Source: Symsagittifera roscoffensis
Taxonomy: Eukaryota; Xenacoelomorpha; Acoela; Convolutidae
Length of the DNA stretch: 64,000 nt
Assembly (NCBI RefSeq): GCF_963678635.1
Contig: NC_087071.1
Span: forward strand, 22,892,013 to 22,956,012
Direction of reading: 5' to 3'
Shown here: piece by piece, positions 35,333-47,558 of the stretch
Layout of the letters: each line of letters opens with the position of its first letter
How positions within the stretch are numbered: position 1 is the stretch's first letter
Made by a program: the position numbers and the translations under genes
The notes under the pieces: model-generated
The model's database searches: none
What the model was told of the DNA's origin: nothing
The model's input: the letters and a program-made list of their open reading frames with translations, nothing else

Positions 35333-35758
35333 ACAAATTTTTATATATCATTCAAACGGTATTGTTGTCTTGATCCTAAATTTGAAAAAATTTTTGATCT
35401 GCGATCATTTTTCATAAAGTTATGGGGGTTTTAAGATTGCCATTTTGGCCAACTTGGGACAACTAATGCGCGATATATTTCGCGCTATTAACGTTTAAGC
35501 GGAGATTTAATTCGTCTTGAAATCGTTCCAAATTGGTTGAAAGATGCTTATTTGGCATAAATGATTTGTTACAAGGAGCGAAATATATCCTTTTACACCT
35601 GATATGGCGTGTGGGGGGATGATTTTCATTAAAAAAAGTTCAAATTTTAGAATTTTTTTTACCTATTACATTTAAATTTCATAGGTTAATACTGCTCTAT
35701 AAATGTTAAAAGGCAGTCGAAACCTTTAGAGCTTCGCCCTGATACGAGCAGTCTTGTT
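35333..35758 (+). repeat. Family A repeat, left half of an inverted pair
   Basis: Begins inside the family consensus (ATATATCATTCAAACGG) and runs to the terminal CTTCGCCCTGATACGAGCA and CTTGTT at 35758. Its mirror copy starts 83 bases further on. Confidence 0.75.
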
Positions 35759-35841
35759 CAGTTTTAATAACACTTTCCTGGATGATTTCGTGTTATTTCG
35801 TAGATCGATCATTATCCAATTTTCATTGATAAACATAGATA

Positions 35842-36340
35842 AACAAGACTGCTCGTATCAGGGCGAAACCTCAATTTTCTGACTGCCTTTTAAGGTTCAT
35901 GGAGCAATAACAACCTTTAAAATTAAAAAAACGAAAACTTTTTTTTTCTAAATTTTGAAACTTTTTATGAAAATCATCCCCCCACACGCCCTATAGAGTA
36001 AATAAGGATAGAATCCTTGTAACAAATCAATTATGGCAAATCAGCTACTTACAACCAATTTGGAACGATTTCTAAGAAGGATTAACGCTCCGCTTACGCG
36101 TTAATAGGGCAAAATATATCGCGCATTAATTGTCCCAAATTGGCCAAATGGCAATCTTTAAACCCCCGTAACTTTACGAAAAAAATCTTTTCAAATTTGA
36201 GCTAAGGACAACAATACCTTTCGAATGATCTAAAAAATTCCGGCAAAAATGGCTAGTTAAAGGGTCGAAATTTGTCTGAAGAAAAAAAACCCACCTCGAG
36301 CACAAATATTCCGTTACTTTCGTATCGAAAATCGGAACAA
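35842..36340 (-). repeat. Family A repeat, right half of an inverted pair
   Basis: Starts with AACAAGACTGCTCGTATCAG and ends with TTTCGTATCGAAAATCGG. It is the reverse complement of the preceding copy over about 400 bp, so a transcript across 35333-36340 would fold into a long hairpin with an 83-base loop. Confidence 0.8.
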
Positions 36341-37360
36341 TTAGCAACAATTTATCAATGGTTTAGTGCTGGAAAAGAAAGAAAAAATCCCGCTACATTG
36401 GGATAAAAATTCACTAAATCATCGCCAGAAAATCATCGTCAATTCACCGCTAATTCATCGCTAACTCAATGCTAAACCAGTAGAGTTCAGTACTAAGTGA
36501 AAAAAAACAAAGAACATTTTTTGATCAGAAAGTTATTTTTGTCAGATTTCAATTTATTAGAAAGTTCGTTTTTGTATCTTTTTTAAACAAAAATTTCCAG
36601 CTTACTAGGGATTTACATATTTAACTCTGAGTTGGGTAAGGGAAGTAATCGAGGGGGGACAACTCCTCCTGCCTCTCAAACACACGTTATTCATCCAGTA
36701 CCCACTAATCAATTTAAACATTGAGGGTAAAAATTTAGATAGTGTATAAGGAAGAGAACGTTCAAGTTTTCTCAATAATTCATCGCTAATTCCTCGCGAA
36801 AATGTCCAAATTTTTCAGCTTTGAAGCAACGCTATTTTAGCACTGAAATTTGCTATTTGGATAATTAATTAGCGGTAAATCATTGATGGCGATCACTGTT
36901 TTTTTTTTTCAAATTTTCATCGCTGATTTGCAATGGGAACTGAACCGGAAAATTATTTAAATCACACATGGAAAAGTTTGAGTGTTTTTTTTCGGTCGTT
37001 AGGCAAAATTATCCCGCACCGACGAACATGATATTAAAATCGGATAAAATCGAATTTTATACGGGTATACAGTATAAAGGTAGCACTTACAGAAGCCTTG
37101 ATATTCTAGAGCCTCTAATTGTTTAACCATTGATTCAAACGTTCATTATGGAACGAAAGATTTTTCTAAAAAAAACTATATTTAAATGCATTTAAATATG
37201 TTTTTCCAAAAACCAGAAAAAATGCCAAAAAAATATCTTTCCGATAGAAAATTACAATTGATTTCGATTCAAAATTGTAGAAAGTTTTTCAGGCATGACT
37301 TTTTGTTTTCGTGAAAACTCTCGAGAAAAAATTTTACCATGAACCATACGCTTCCGGGGA
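36341..37360. other. Intronic stretch with recurring TTCATCGCTAA-like words
   Basis: No coding frame. Degenerate copies of ATTCATCGCTAA and its complement occur at about 36420-36470, 36775-36800 and 36860-36930. Confidence 0.4.
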
Positions 37361-37368
37361 GCCCATAT

Positions 37369-39674
37369 CAGGCGCGGATCTAGGATTTTCTTGAGGGGGG
37401 CGGATTGAGAAAAGTTTTGACGAAAACAATGATTTATTTACAATAAGAAAACGAACAAAATTAAACAAAATTGAGTCTTCGATTTTTTGCGGCAAATCTG
37501 TCGATGACCTCTTCGACATTGATTTCTACATCTTTGTGAATGTAAATTAGCGCCAAATTTGAGAGTCGGTCCTCCTTCATGTTGGAGCGGAGGTAACTTT
37601 TTAGTAGTTTCATGCTCGAAAAAGAGCGCTCAGCAGTGCATACCGTCACTGGGAGGGTAGCACCAATCTGGAGCAAAGTAAAAATTACTGGCATTGTGGC
37701 TTTGTGACACACTCTGAGTGCAGCTGTAAAGGTTTCTGGGGTATCGGTGTACAGGGGGAAGCGCCACATGTTTTTCCAAACTTCGAACTCGCTGGGGAAG
37801 TCACCATCTGGAAGTATTCCTTCGTATAACTGGACCAGATCATCAAAATCTTCCTCCTTTGCATCCTTCTCACTTATCCAACGGGGTAGCAGCTTGCACA
37901 CTTGGGCACAAGAAGAAGCTGCTCCAACGAAGCGTTCCTTGAGATCCATCAGGACAAAGTCAAGAAAGGGCAAGTAAACAGTCTGTCTGAAGTGATCATA
38001 AGCCGATGATGCTGCAGGAGGTCTGCCTCTTCTACCCTCTATTTGAATATCGCCCAGCTTTGCGGCGTCAGAATGGACTTTTTCGTAGCGGCCATTGCCT
38101 TTGCGTAGCCACCATCGCGCCATTGTTGAAAGAGGTGACGCAAGTTCCGGATGTGATCCATTGACTGAGGCAATTCCAGCGAAGGTCCCTGAAGAGCAAT
38201 GCTGGTAGCTTTAGTCGCCCCCAGCAGGTGCTTCATAGACATCAGGGCAATCAAGAACTCTGACCGCATCATGCTAGCCAGATAAGCACAGCAGTCAGAA
38301 GCACAGCTTTCCCCAGGCCAATTGCTGATGTCTTCTAGTGTAGCTTCAATGGAAGGCTTCAGCAGGATAAAAGTCAGAACAGCATCGTGTCGTTCAACCC
38401 ATCGAGTGTCAGACATCTTTGGGATTGCAGTTTTGCTAGCTTCGGGCTGCAACTTCCGTATGTTCTCACAGAAAGCATCAGAACGCTTTGCAGAACCGCG
38501 AAGTAAGGTGATGATTCGAGAAATTAGGGCAAAAGCACGGCCTATCGGAAGAACTTTCGATGAATTGACCAGAGTCAGGTTAAGGCAATGCGCAGCACAG
38601 TGCACATACACGGCAGCAGGGTGATGCTCCTTAATGATGGCTTGAACTCCACCACGAACCCCAGACATTGTTGCAGCTCCGTCGTAGCTCTGGCCAATCA
38701 GATGGGCATCTCCGAGTCCAGTTTCTGAGATACGTGCCAGGATGATTTCAGCTAACGCTTTTGCCCTTGTGTCGACTGTGTCCACGAAACCCAGAAACTC
38801 TTCTCGGATCTCAAAGGCATCCCAATATCTGATCGATATTGAGACCTGTTCCGTTCGTGAGATGTCGGTTGTCTCATCGGCAATGATGGTAAAGTAGTTG
38901 GAGGCCTTGACCCTGGAGACAATCTGCTCCAGAATGATTTTCCCAACAATGTTGTTGGGTTTGTCCAGCAGTGCAAACTTGATGTCCCTGTCCATGTCCA
39001 GTGAGCTGAAGTTGTAGATGCCGACGTCAATGTAGGATGGAGAGTGTAGAGCTTGCTCAGAGAGCGGAGATATAGAACTAATTGATGAAAGAGATTCATC
39101 TTTAATGGTGGCTAAAGGAGCCAATGGCTCTAAGAGCCTTGAAGGTCCAGGTATGGGCGTCTCAGGAGTGGATGATCCAGGGTTGGCAGGCTCAGGAGTG
39201 GTTGCAGTGGATGAAGGTGGTGACTTCTTGGGTCCACTGTTGAAGAAAGCCTTGAGCGTCTTGAAGCCAGAAGCCTTGGAGTCCTTGGGAGCAGTCCGCT
39301 TTGACATCTGGAATGTTGAAGTTGAAGTCCAGGGTCCAATCCAGAGTGCAGTGTGAAGTCCAGCGAAGAAGGTTTTAGAATGAGCTAGGTAGTTTTGAAC
39401 GGGGTATAAATACTGCGAATGAGGCAGGTTGACAGGTACCTGTTAGCAGGTACCTGCCTCGAGTCAAAAACTGAGCCCAATTTGAGGCCTCAAAAAAGAC
39501 GCACTTTCACACCTTGAATTTTCACACCTCAAAATTTTCTTTGATATAAAGGCCAAAGACACCGGCGCCCTTTGAAAAAAATTAAGTAAATTGTTCAAAG
39601 GGGGGACCCTTTGGTAATTGTTACGGTCAAATTCCTGAGGGGGAGCGTCCGCCCCCCCCCTAAATCCGCCCCTG
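37369..39674 (-). mobile_element. hAT DNA transposon, full length but disabled
   Basis: The inverted ends read CAGGCGCGGATCTAGG on the left and CAGGGGCGGATTTAGG on the right (outermost 16 bases). They are flanked by the 8-bp target duplication GCCCATAT (37361-37368) and CCCCATAT (39675-39682), 7 of 8 identical. The ends and 8-bp duplication are those of the hAT superfamily. It is 2,306 bp long, encodes a broken transposase on the - strand, and lies in an intron of host gene 1 in the same orientation as the gene. Confidence 0.93.
37461..39307 (-). pseudogene. hAT transposase, frameshifted and probably internally deleted
   Basis: ATG at 39307. The first 422 codons (to 38039) contain the RNase H-like catalytic start IIADETTDIS, a SYDGAATMSG box and the CAAHCLNL Cys/His segment. 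The remaining part (frame 37461-38123) contains the hAT C-terminal dimerisation region with ERSFSSMKLLKSYLR. The two overlap in different frames at 38039-38123, so a frameshift lies there. Transposases of this ZMYM-like type usually have a TTF-type zinc finger and about 200 more residues before the catalytic Asp; here DIKFALLDKPNN passes directly into the catalytic domain, which suggests an in-frame internal deletion. Not active as it stands. Confidence 0.88.
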
Positions 39675-39682
39675 CCCCATAT

Positions 39683-40419
39683 TAAGAAATTTCGCAAAAG
39701 AAGAAAAAATTTTGAAATACACTATATATATTATACTGATGATACAAACTTATAGCCTTTTTTCAACGCAATCTACTAAGCACCCAAAAATGGGAATAAA
39801 AACATGCAGTTTCTTTATTCAGCTCATTCAATTGAAAGCTAGAAATCTTTTCAAATTGACTGATATATGTGAAAAGTTTAACTGTAAAAATAAAAATAAA
39901 ATGATAAATCAGATTTGAATGTTTTGAAACTGATTTTTTAAACTTATTTGGATATCAAACTAAATCAATTTCACTTTGATTAAAATCGATGTTTTTAGGC
40001 TTTTTTATAGATAGTACCGTGGCGGATCCAGGATTTTCTCGATGGGGGCGGATTTCATTTTTTTAGCCAACCAATTGATTTTCTGAGCTCTCATAAATCA
40101 CTTTTAAAACCCTAATTTGACAAAAGTTTCAGCGCAGCAGGCAAACTTAGGAAAAAAAGAGGCCAAAAGGGCATTTATAGGCATTTTTTGGAGCAAATTA
40201 GGAGCCCCTCGAAATTAGTATGATTTAGCGCCCAAGGCTCCTTTAGAAAAACTTTTGTATATCCCAAAAGAGTATTTTGTCGACCTTTTGTTTAGGTCAA
40301 TCGAACTTGTTTTTCGAGTTCTCCCTAAGCAGGGTTGGGTCCCTGTTTCAGCCAAATTTTCTACATCAATTTTTTAAATTCTACTTAATTTTTTAAATTA
40401 TAATCATAAAAGTACTAAC
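39683..40419. other. Intron with a truncated hAT-type end
   Basis: From about 40018 the sequence GTGGCGGATCCAGGATTTTC and what follows match the end of the hAT-related short elements, running to about 40330. The other end is missing. Confidence 0.55.
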
Positions 40420-40608
40420 TTGTGACGATGCTTCAGGCGGCTTCTGATAAACTGTATTCTGATGTTTATTAACTCTCCAACTTCTCAGTTTGCTCTGGAT
40501 TTCATCTCTGGACAATTCAGGCAGTTGTCTGTTTTCTTCTTCGGTTGTGTCACTGGATGATCGATTTGGCACTCCGTTGTATCTGGCTAGGTCTTGGAAG
40601 GTTTTAGG
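40420..40608 (-). CDS. Host gene 1, most 5' exon found
   Basis: 189 bp (63 codons, phase 0 at both ends) between acceptor TAATTTGCAG and donor GTTAGT. It is charged and polar, with DEIQSKLRSWRVNKHQ near the middle, which could be helical. It joins the micro-exon at 32048-32101 in phase across an 8.3-kb intron. No ATG opens the exon, so at least one further exon must lie to the right; I did not find it. Confidence 0.72.
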
Positions 40609-42609
40609 CTGCAAATTAGTTTTAGTCAGTGTTATTAAAAGTCACATGCGGTTATTCAACGAAGCATTAAGACTTATTAAGAAACGGCGGGGCAAATTAT
40701 TGTAAGAACGTTTTAATTGCAATTGTATAACTTAAAATTACCTCTACTTTTTTTGTAGTTTTTTTAATAATAATTGATAGCGTCACAACCCTTTTTTTTT
40801 CTTTAAAATTCTCGGTAGAGTTTGAATACAGCAATAACAAATTTTTGAAGATTTTTGGGGTGTTTGCGTTATCACCGCAGTTTATGGGAAGTAAAAAAAT
40901 GGATTTTTTTCCTTCATTCCAAATTTATAAATGTTATCTCCAAACAAAAGAAACATATATTGAAAACAAATACAAACATACCAAATCAGGCATCTTTCAT
41001 TCAAATACTAAAACTAATCAGGCCAAAACAAACTGAGTGGAAGGTCATTTCACTGTGCTTATTTGTTTTTAGCAAAAAATTTTAGCTTGAAAAGATCTTG
41101 AACCGAACTATAATGTGGATCCAAAAATTGTATACAAAAATTGTTACACGTCCTATCAGTGGCTAATAGCTAGTTTTAATTATTGATGAAAAAACGTACC
41201 TTTACTTTTTCAACTGGTCAATTCAAGAAAATTGAATAATTTTTCCAAGATAATAGTATTTTTTTTTAATAAGTAGCCTTGATCACGACTGATCGTTAAG
41301 AAACTGATACTTCAAATGATGTTTTATCACATAGCTAACGGAAACAGAGTTCTGCAAGACAATTGACCAGACCATTGTTATGCCCATATACTTTGGGAAC
41401 TGGTCTTCAAAGCATCAAAAGAATACATTTGAATCAGTTCGAGATTGAATAGACACAATCATCTCTTTGCTGAAATCAAATGGGCTCAAAGTAAAATAAT
41501 TCCGTCAATTTATGCATTGACTCAAAGTGACTCATCGTTTTCTTGTTTTCTAAGAAAGCCCCGCTACCAACAACATGTAAAAATTTTGCGGAGAGGTGAG
41601 GGTGTCGAAAAAAACCTTCCAAAAAATTTTATTCCAGTCGTTTCTAAAGATGCCTTAAATGCTGGCTTTTTTCTCAAAAACTTGCCTGAAGTTTTTTCAA
41701 ACATAACAAAAATTGAACTTTTTACTGTTTTGGGAGAGCTCAGAAGCTGATTTTTTGATAAGTTAAAAAACCGCCCTATTTTTTGAATATCTGACCCTCT
41801 AGAAAATCTTAGATCCGTCTCTGAAAAATACCCAGTGTTAATTTACCTTGCTTGTAGTGTAATATTGGTCATATGTAATTGTCGAATTGCAATACATGTC
41901 TTCGGTTTTTGAATTAATGAGATGTTTTTTTTTGGTTCAAATGGTTGACAGTCTTCAAAGACACAACTTGAAAACTTGAAGCGTTGAATTTTTATTGTTT
42001 TAAATTAGGACTTGCAGCTTCACAGCAAGACTTTGTACACATGAGTAGCTTGATCGTAATTTTCGATTAAATGTTGTTCTAAAATCTGGTGTGAAAATCT
42101 TTATCTGCAAATCACTTTGTTTAACGAGGTTGAACAACTAAAATCTCGCAGCTAGAAAAAACTAACAGCTGTTAAAGGTTACGCATTTTGTACATTTAGT
42201 TTTTTTCGATTTCTTATTGTAGAGTACTCTTGAAATTGCGTGTTCTCACATAAATTCTAGTACCCTAGTTAAGCATCACATTTGATCAGTGATGAATCCA
42301 TAATAATTCGTTAATTGTGACTCGAGCAGTAAAGAAAGTTTTCAAAATCATTTACCATATCCAAAACACCTTAATTTTTGGCAAAGAGGCGACTCGAAAC
42401 GGTGAAAAATTGCATTAAAATTTTTTTTTGTTGTTGAGAAATATATTAATTCTTGTTTTTTTCTTGAGCAACATTAATTGTGTTTTCACGTAAAAATTTT
42501 AGATGCACGGGAAAGTTTTTGACGCAATTTTTTTTTGACGCATGAGCCTTTAGATACAAAAATTCTGGACGTGATAACAACGACGATCTTTACAAACCAA
42601 GAATGAGCA
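40609..42609. other. Non-coding stretch with a truncated hAT-type fragment
   Basis: No exon supported. A fragment at about 41600-41824 ends CTTAGATCCGTCTCTG, resembling the right end of the hAT short elements, with related sequence before it. Confidence 0.4.
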
Positions 42610-43553
42610 ACCATTTTCAATGAAGGTTTCAACGGGTTTTGAAATTTGTCTTAAAACGAGGATTTTGAAACGGTCATTGAAAAGTCTTCAACGGGTTTTG
42701 GAATTTGTCTTAAAACGAGGGTTTTGAAACGGGTATTGAAAAGGATTCAACGAGTTTTGAAGTTTGTCTTAAAACGAGGGTTTTGAAACGGGCATTGAAA
42801 AGGATTCAACGGGTTTTAAAATTTGTCTTAAAACGAGGGTTTTGAAACGGGTATTGAAAAGGATTCAACGGGTTTTGGATTTTGTCTTAAAACGAGGGTT
42901 TTGAAACGGGTTTTTGAAAAGGATTCAACGGGTTTTGAAATTTGTCTTAAAACGAGGGTTTTGAAACGGGTATTGAAAAGGATTCAACGGGTTTTGAAGT
43001 TTGTCTTAAAACGAGGGTTTTGAAACGGGCATTGAAAAGGATTCAACGGGTTTTGAAATTTGTCTTAAAACGAGGGTTTTGAAACGGGTATTGAAAAGGC
43101 TTCAACGGGTTTTGGAATTTGTCTTAAAACGAGGGTTTTGAAACGGGATGGAAAAGGATTCAACGGGTTTTGAAGTTTGTCTTAAAACGAGGGTTTTGAA
43201 ACGGGCATTGAAAAGGATTCAACGGGTTTTGAAATTTGTCTTAAAACGAGGGTTTTGAAACGGGTATTGAAAAGGATTCAACGGGTTTTGAAATTTGTCT
43301 TAAAACGAGGGTTTTGAAACGGGTATTGAAAAGGATTCAACGGGTTTTGAAGTTTGTCTTAAAACGAGGGTTTTGAAACGGGTATTGAAAAGGATTCAAC
43401 GGGTTTTGAAATTTGTCTTAAAACGAGGGCTTTGAAACGGGTATTGAAAAAGATTCAACGGGTTTTGAAATTTGTCTTAAAACGAGGGTTTTGAAACGGG
43501 CATTGAACAAGATTCAACGGGTTTTGGAATTTGTCTTAAAACCAGGGTTTTGT
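42610..43553. repeat. 59-bp minisatellite, about 16 copies
   Basis: A unit of 59 bases, AACGGGTTTTGAAATTTGTC plus 39 more including ACGAGGGTTTTGAAACGGG, repeats about sixteen times head to tail; one unit near 43140 is shorter. Copies differ by a few substitutions. Inside the unit, GGGTTTTGAAA recurs, so it probably grew from a shorter word of about 20-30 bases. It has no common reading frame since 59 is not a multiple of three. Confidence 0.95.
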
Positions 43554-46329
43554 TCGATGAAATGCGAGATTGCTGATAGACGGTTACGCAAAACAAAAAA
43601 AAGAAGCAAAGTGCCCCCTTCCTCCACCCACTGGAACGGCCGGAAGGGGTTGCACTAGATGGGGGAGGGGGTACTTGGTAAAAGAATTGGGTGTAACGTT
43701 GATTACCAATCCCCCCGTTGAATATTTAACCCACCCACCCTACCTGTACGTGAGAAGAATAGTGGTTTGCGCGAATGAAGATTGAGGTAAAACTGTTTTT
43801 GAATAGTATGCTAAATTGTCATGACTTGAGTGAGGATGATAAATTAGTGTAAATCAACGATTTAAAATCTAATGTGAGATATTAAAAAATTTTTGAAACG
43901 GCTCGAAATTAAAGAAGACCATTTTTGGCCAACTTTTTTTAATAAAAAATTTTTCCTGATTTTGTAAGAAAATCAGCACTGTTAAAACAATATTTTAGTA
44001 CTGTTACAGAACTGCGATTTTTATCTTTGATTTATTCTCTAATCAGAGTTAGGGCGGCATTATACAGAATATGATGCAAAACTTATCTTTCTGGGAGATC
44101 AATCCCGTTAGTTCCCTTTTTGGGAACTTTGACCCTTCATTAATTCTTGACGTCCCTTACGGACTAATTTTTAGCTCGCTGCAAAAATGTGACTCTCTGC
44201 GATTAACGACAATCAAAATGTGTCCTTAAAAAGTGTTTTTTTTCCAAAAACTATTTTACTCTTTAAAGAGTAGCTCGCATAATCAATTTGGTCAACAAGA
44301 GAAAATTATAGGAGAATTTTTAAAATTTCACAATGTGAAAAACCGTTATCTTGTTTAATTTAATTGTAACAATCGCATGCATACCTGTACTTCTGTAATT
44401 TTCCTCTGTTAGCCAACTATTTTAAATTAACCAAGCATGCCCCTCGAAACTCACCCGATTTGAATCGTTCAGCTCTCCGATCGCTTATCCGACTGCTTCT
44501 GGTAATGATTGCACGTCACTGATTCCAAATTACGTAGCCTATTTTCTGAATCGCGCAATTCCTTAGTTCTAAAATTGGCTTCTGACAATTCTGACTATTT
44601 CTGGAATAAACTCCTAATGTGTCTCGTTTTTCTTTTTGTAACCTACAGGGTTTATAACTTCTAGTTGTAATAACAACCACTTTCGAAGTTCTTAGTCGGT
44701 GGTAATGTTTGCGTAATGCTTCCTAAAGAAGAATAGAATTACTCAAATGTGTAGTTTACTGGAAACACTGGCTTGGTTTTGAAATTAGTTTTGAGTTGCA
44801 AACGTCTTTCTTGAGTTTTCAGAATATACTTTGTAGTTTTTGCTGGGAATAGCTTAGCCTAGGCCAGTCTTTAGGGCTTTTCCGCCTGTATTTTCAGATA
44901 AGAAGGAAGAATTACTGCTCAATAATCGACCAACTTGAAACTTGAGCACAGAAACTCGCTGAAACTATTCTGTATCTTTAAGTCAAGAAAACTGCAAATT
45001 GAAAGCCATGGTTACGAATTCACGTTTCGCATTGGTTACGAATTCACGTTTCGCATTGGTTTCATGTTCTACGAAAGTGAGTTTTGCATTGATTTAAAGT
45101 TCTAGGAATTCTTTCAGAGTCCGCTTTAAAAAGCTTAACTTTACCAAGGTAAAACTGGCATGTTGCGCCGCAAAATTTGCTAGCATTTACCATGTGCTTA
45201 GTCAGTACGTCAAAAAATTGAGGTTTTGTTTGCTTAGTAAAATTAGCCATAATTTTGGAAAAAAGACAGGGCAGCGAGGCAGCGGGTGACTCAATTAACT
45301 GGTTAAAAATTTAAAACTCGTTTGTTTCAAAAGATCATCTGTAATTTTTTTTGTTATAATGTGTAGCAAGATAAAACTCAGAAAGAAAAGATTGTAATAA
45401 ACCGATCTGATCTCTCTTTCGAATATCTTTTCCACACAACCTATGAATCAGTTTCAATGAAATAATTTGAGCAAGAATGAGATCATACTTTTTACCATGA
45501 TTTAACTAAGTGAATACAAATGCTGATTTTAAATATCTGGAAACAACTCATATAACTTGAAACTTAAAACGCGTTTGTCACAAATTGCGCTGACGTTAAA
45601 CAAAAAATGATGAAGATAAAACTTATAATCTCCAAAAAAAATTAATAAAATTCAGTTGTTTTTATTCGGCAGACAAAACAGTCGTTTTTACTTTATAGAA
45701 AACAATTTTTTTTATTTAAAGTTGATTTTTAAACGTTTTGCACCAATTTTTTGAAGAAAATACCCTTGTAAAGATTGTTCGGCTACGTACCTTAGAGTCT
45801 CACTTTAATATCAAGAACCCACATTAATGTCGCAAAACAAACTGCATCACATTATCTCTGTTGAAATTCCAAGCATGTTTTGTCATCATCACTTTTAACC
45901 TTAAGTTAACTCAATTTGAGAAAAATGCGCTTTAAGTTTCAAGTTCAATGTCTTTATCCGGATAATTAAAATCAGCACTGTATAACTTTCAACAAATTTA
46001 TCGGAGAGAACCTAAAAACTTCTGAAATTATTCTGACCTTGTGATAGTGAAATATTGTTGAAGTTACTATCGAATTCTCAAAGTCGCAATTGAAACGTCA
46101 AAAGAGGGAACCAAAATGGTTGCGCTTTTTCAGAGGTCAGTTTTTTAAAATAAATTCAAGCCTTTAGCTTCAAAATTGTTTTCACTAGACAGCTATCTGA
46201 CACGCAAGTTTTCATTAGATGAAATGACATAAAAAGCGACAAAGTCAAACGGAAAATTTCAAACAATTTTTCTTTCAAGTTTCATCTTTTAATGTCGAAA
46301 TGTTCGATAATTTTGTGTAAAGATAAATA
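43554..46329. other. Non-coding stretch upstream of host gene 1
   Basis: A C-rich then G-rich patch lies at 43615-43735. A donor-like CGG|GTGAGT on the - strand at 44449-44454 could end an untranslated exon of host gene 1, but the frame before it is closed. A 27-base word (TTACGAATTCACGTTTCGC and on) is duplicated in tandem at about 45010-45060. Nothing else seen. Confidence 0.35.
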
Positions 46330-46900
46330 GAGAATTGCAAAATTTCGGACAGGCAGAAATGATTTAAGCAAGCATTCAGCCACTTTTGAGCAATTTCAGC
46401 TTGCAAATATGAAATTGATGCAAACTTTCTGTCTGATAAACTAGAATTTGCATGCAACTTCTGTCTGAAATAGGTCTTTTGCTCTTTTTAGTTAAATTTT
46501 TCGGTCCGAAAGTTTTTCTAGTAATTATAGAGAGCTGCGAAAAAATGGAACAGACAAAGTTTTTTGGTAAGAGCAAATAACCTATTCCAGACCATTGTTA
46601 TAAGCAAAGCTAATTTTTCAGACAAACAGTATGTCCCCATGTCAGCTAACAAAATTTAATTTGCATGCCAAAACTGCTCCAAGTTGCCAGATTTCTATTT
46701 TAATTTTTTAAATGTTTTTGTTTGCAACCTAATATAGAGAATTGCAAAAAGAGCGGACAGATGGAATTAAAAAGAGCTTTCTGCCAACTTTGAGCATCTT
46801 TTGCATGCAATTTGATAATTTTTAGGTGACCTTGAGGTATACTTTCTGTCTGAAAAACAAAAAATTTTTGTAGAAAATGACCAAAGTAGGTCATTTGCTT
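46330..46900. repeat. Cluster of diverged short repeats
   Basis: Three related stretches begin AGAGAATTGCAAAA or AGAGAGCTGCGAAAA (about 46328, 46530 and 46735), each followed by GGACAG or CAGAC and, 80-120 bases on, CTTTCTGTCTGA. They share order but are strongly diverged. No protein. Confidence 0.5.
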
Positions 46901-47417
46901 TTTATATTTTATTTTGACTGTTCCACCTTCTTGTAGCATTTCTCAATACATTGAAAGACTTGGTATAACTCGAGCATACAAGGTTTTTGCTTATTTCATG
47001 ATTCATTCGTGCAAGCTTTGCTTTCATCCCACAAATTTTTTCGCCTGATTTCAGTTAATCTAATAAATATTTGCTTGAATTAAAGTTTGCATGGTACAAA
47101 AATGAACCATTATCAAGCGTGATTCGGATTTCAAAAAACTCTTGTTAATGTTGAAGTAAATATTTCGAGTCTGAGTTTTTAAGTTTTTAGGTTAACTTGC
47201 AGCGCAGGTATGAAGTGAATCTCCCAACATGTTGTTTTACCGATCTTTTGTACGCAGGGTTCTCTGAATTACGCGCAGTATTCCCCTCTCGACCATTAAA
47301 TTGACCACTAAATAAGCCGAAACAGTTCGTTCTCTGTAGTAAAATTGCGGATCATTGTTGGAGGAATAGTATTGCTCAAACTTTCGAAAAAAAAGTGACT
47401 GGTGAATTTTACAAGAT
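46901..47417. other. Non-coding stretch
   Basis: No frame or motif supported up to the SINE. Confidence 0.35.
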
Positions 47418-47558
47418 TTCACGTTGCGACTGTTGAGGGGAGCGGTGGCAACGTGGTTACTTCTCCACATCTCAATGAAAAAGTCGGATATTTGAAGCCC
47501 AACATGTCCTGTGCTCGTTGGTTGAGGGTGAGGCAACATTTACAAGCGCAGAAAATTA
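47418..47558 (+). mobile_element. tRNA-derived SINE, copy 2
   Basis: GCGGTGGCAACGTGGTTAC (47442-47460) as A box and GGATATTTGAAGCCC (47486-47500) as a decayed B box, followed by GTGCTCGTTGGTTGAGGGTG, the same downstream string as in the copy at 29161-29315. The tail is A-rich. Confidence 0.78.

Noticed and set aside
38322-38624. + strand ORFs over the hAT transposase
   Set aside because: Antisense shadows of the transposase frame, as is 39105-39356.
42610-43553. CRISPR-like array
   Set aside because: The units are head to tail without unique spacers, in a eukaryotic genome; it is a minisatellite.
43570-43785. + strand ORF of 71 codons after the minisatellite
   Set aside because: Falls on C-rich and G-rich simple sequence with no splice or family support.
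44449-44600. 5' coding exon of host gene 1 before a GTGAGT donor
   Set aside because: The frame required to join exon 40420-40608 has a stop a few codons before the donor; at most an untranslated exon.
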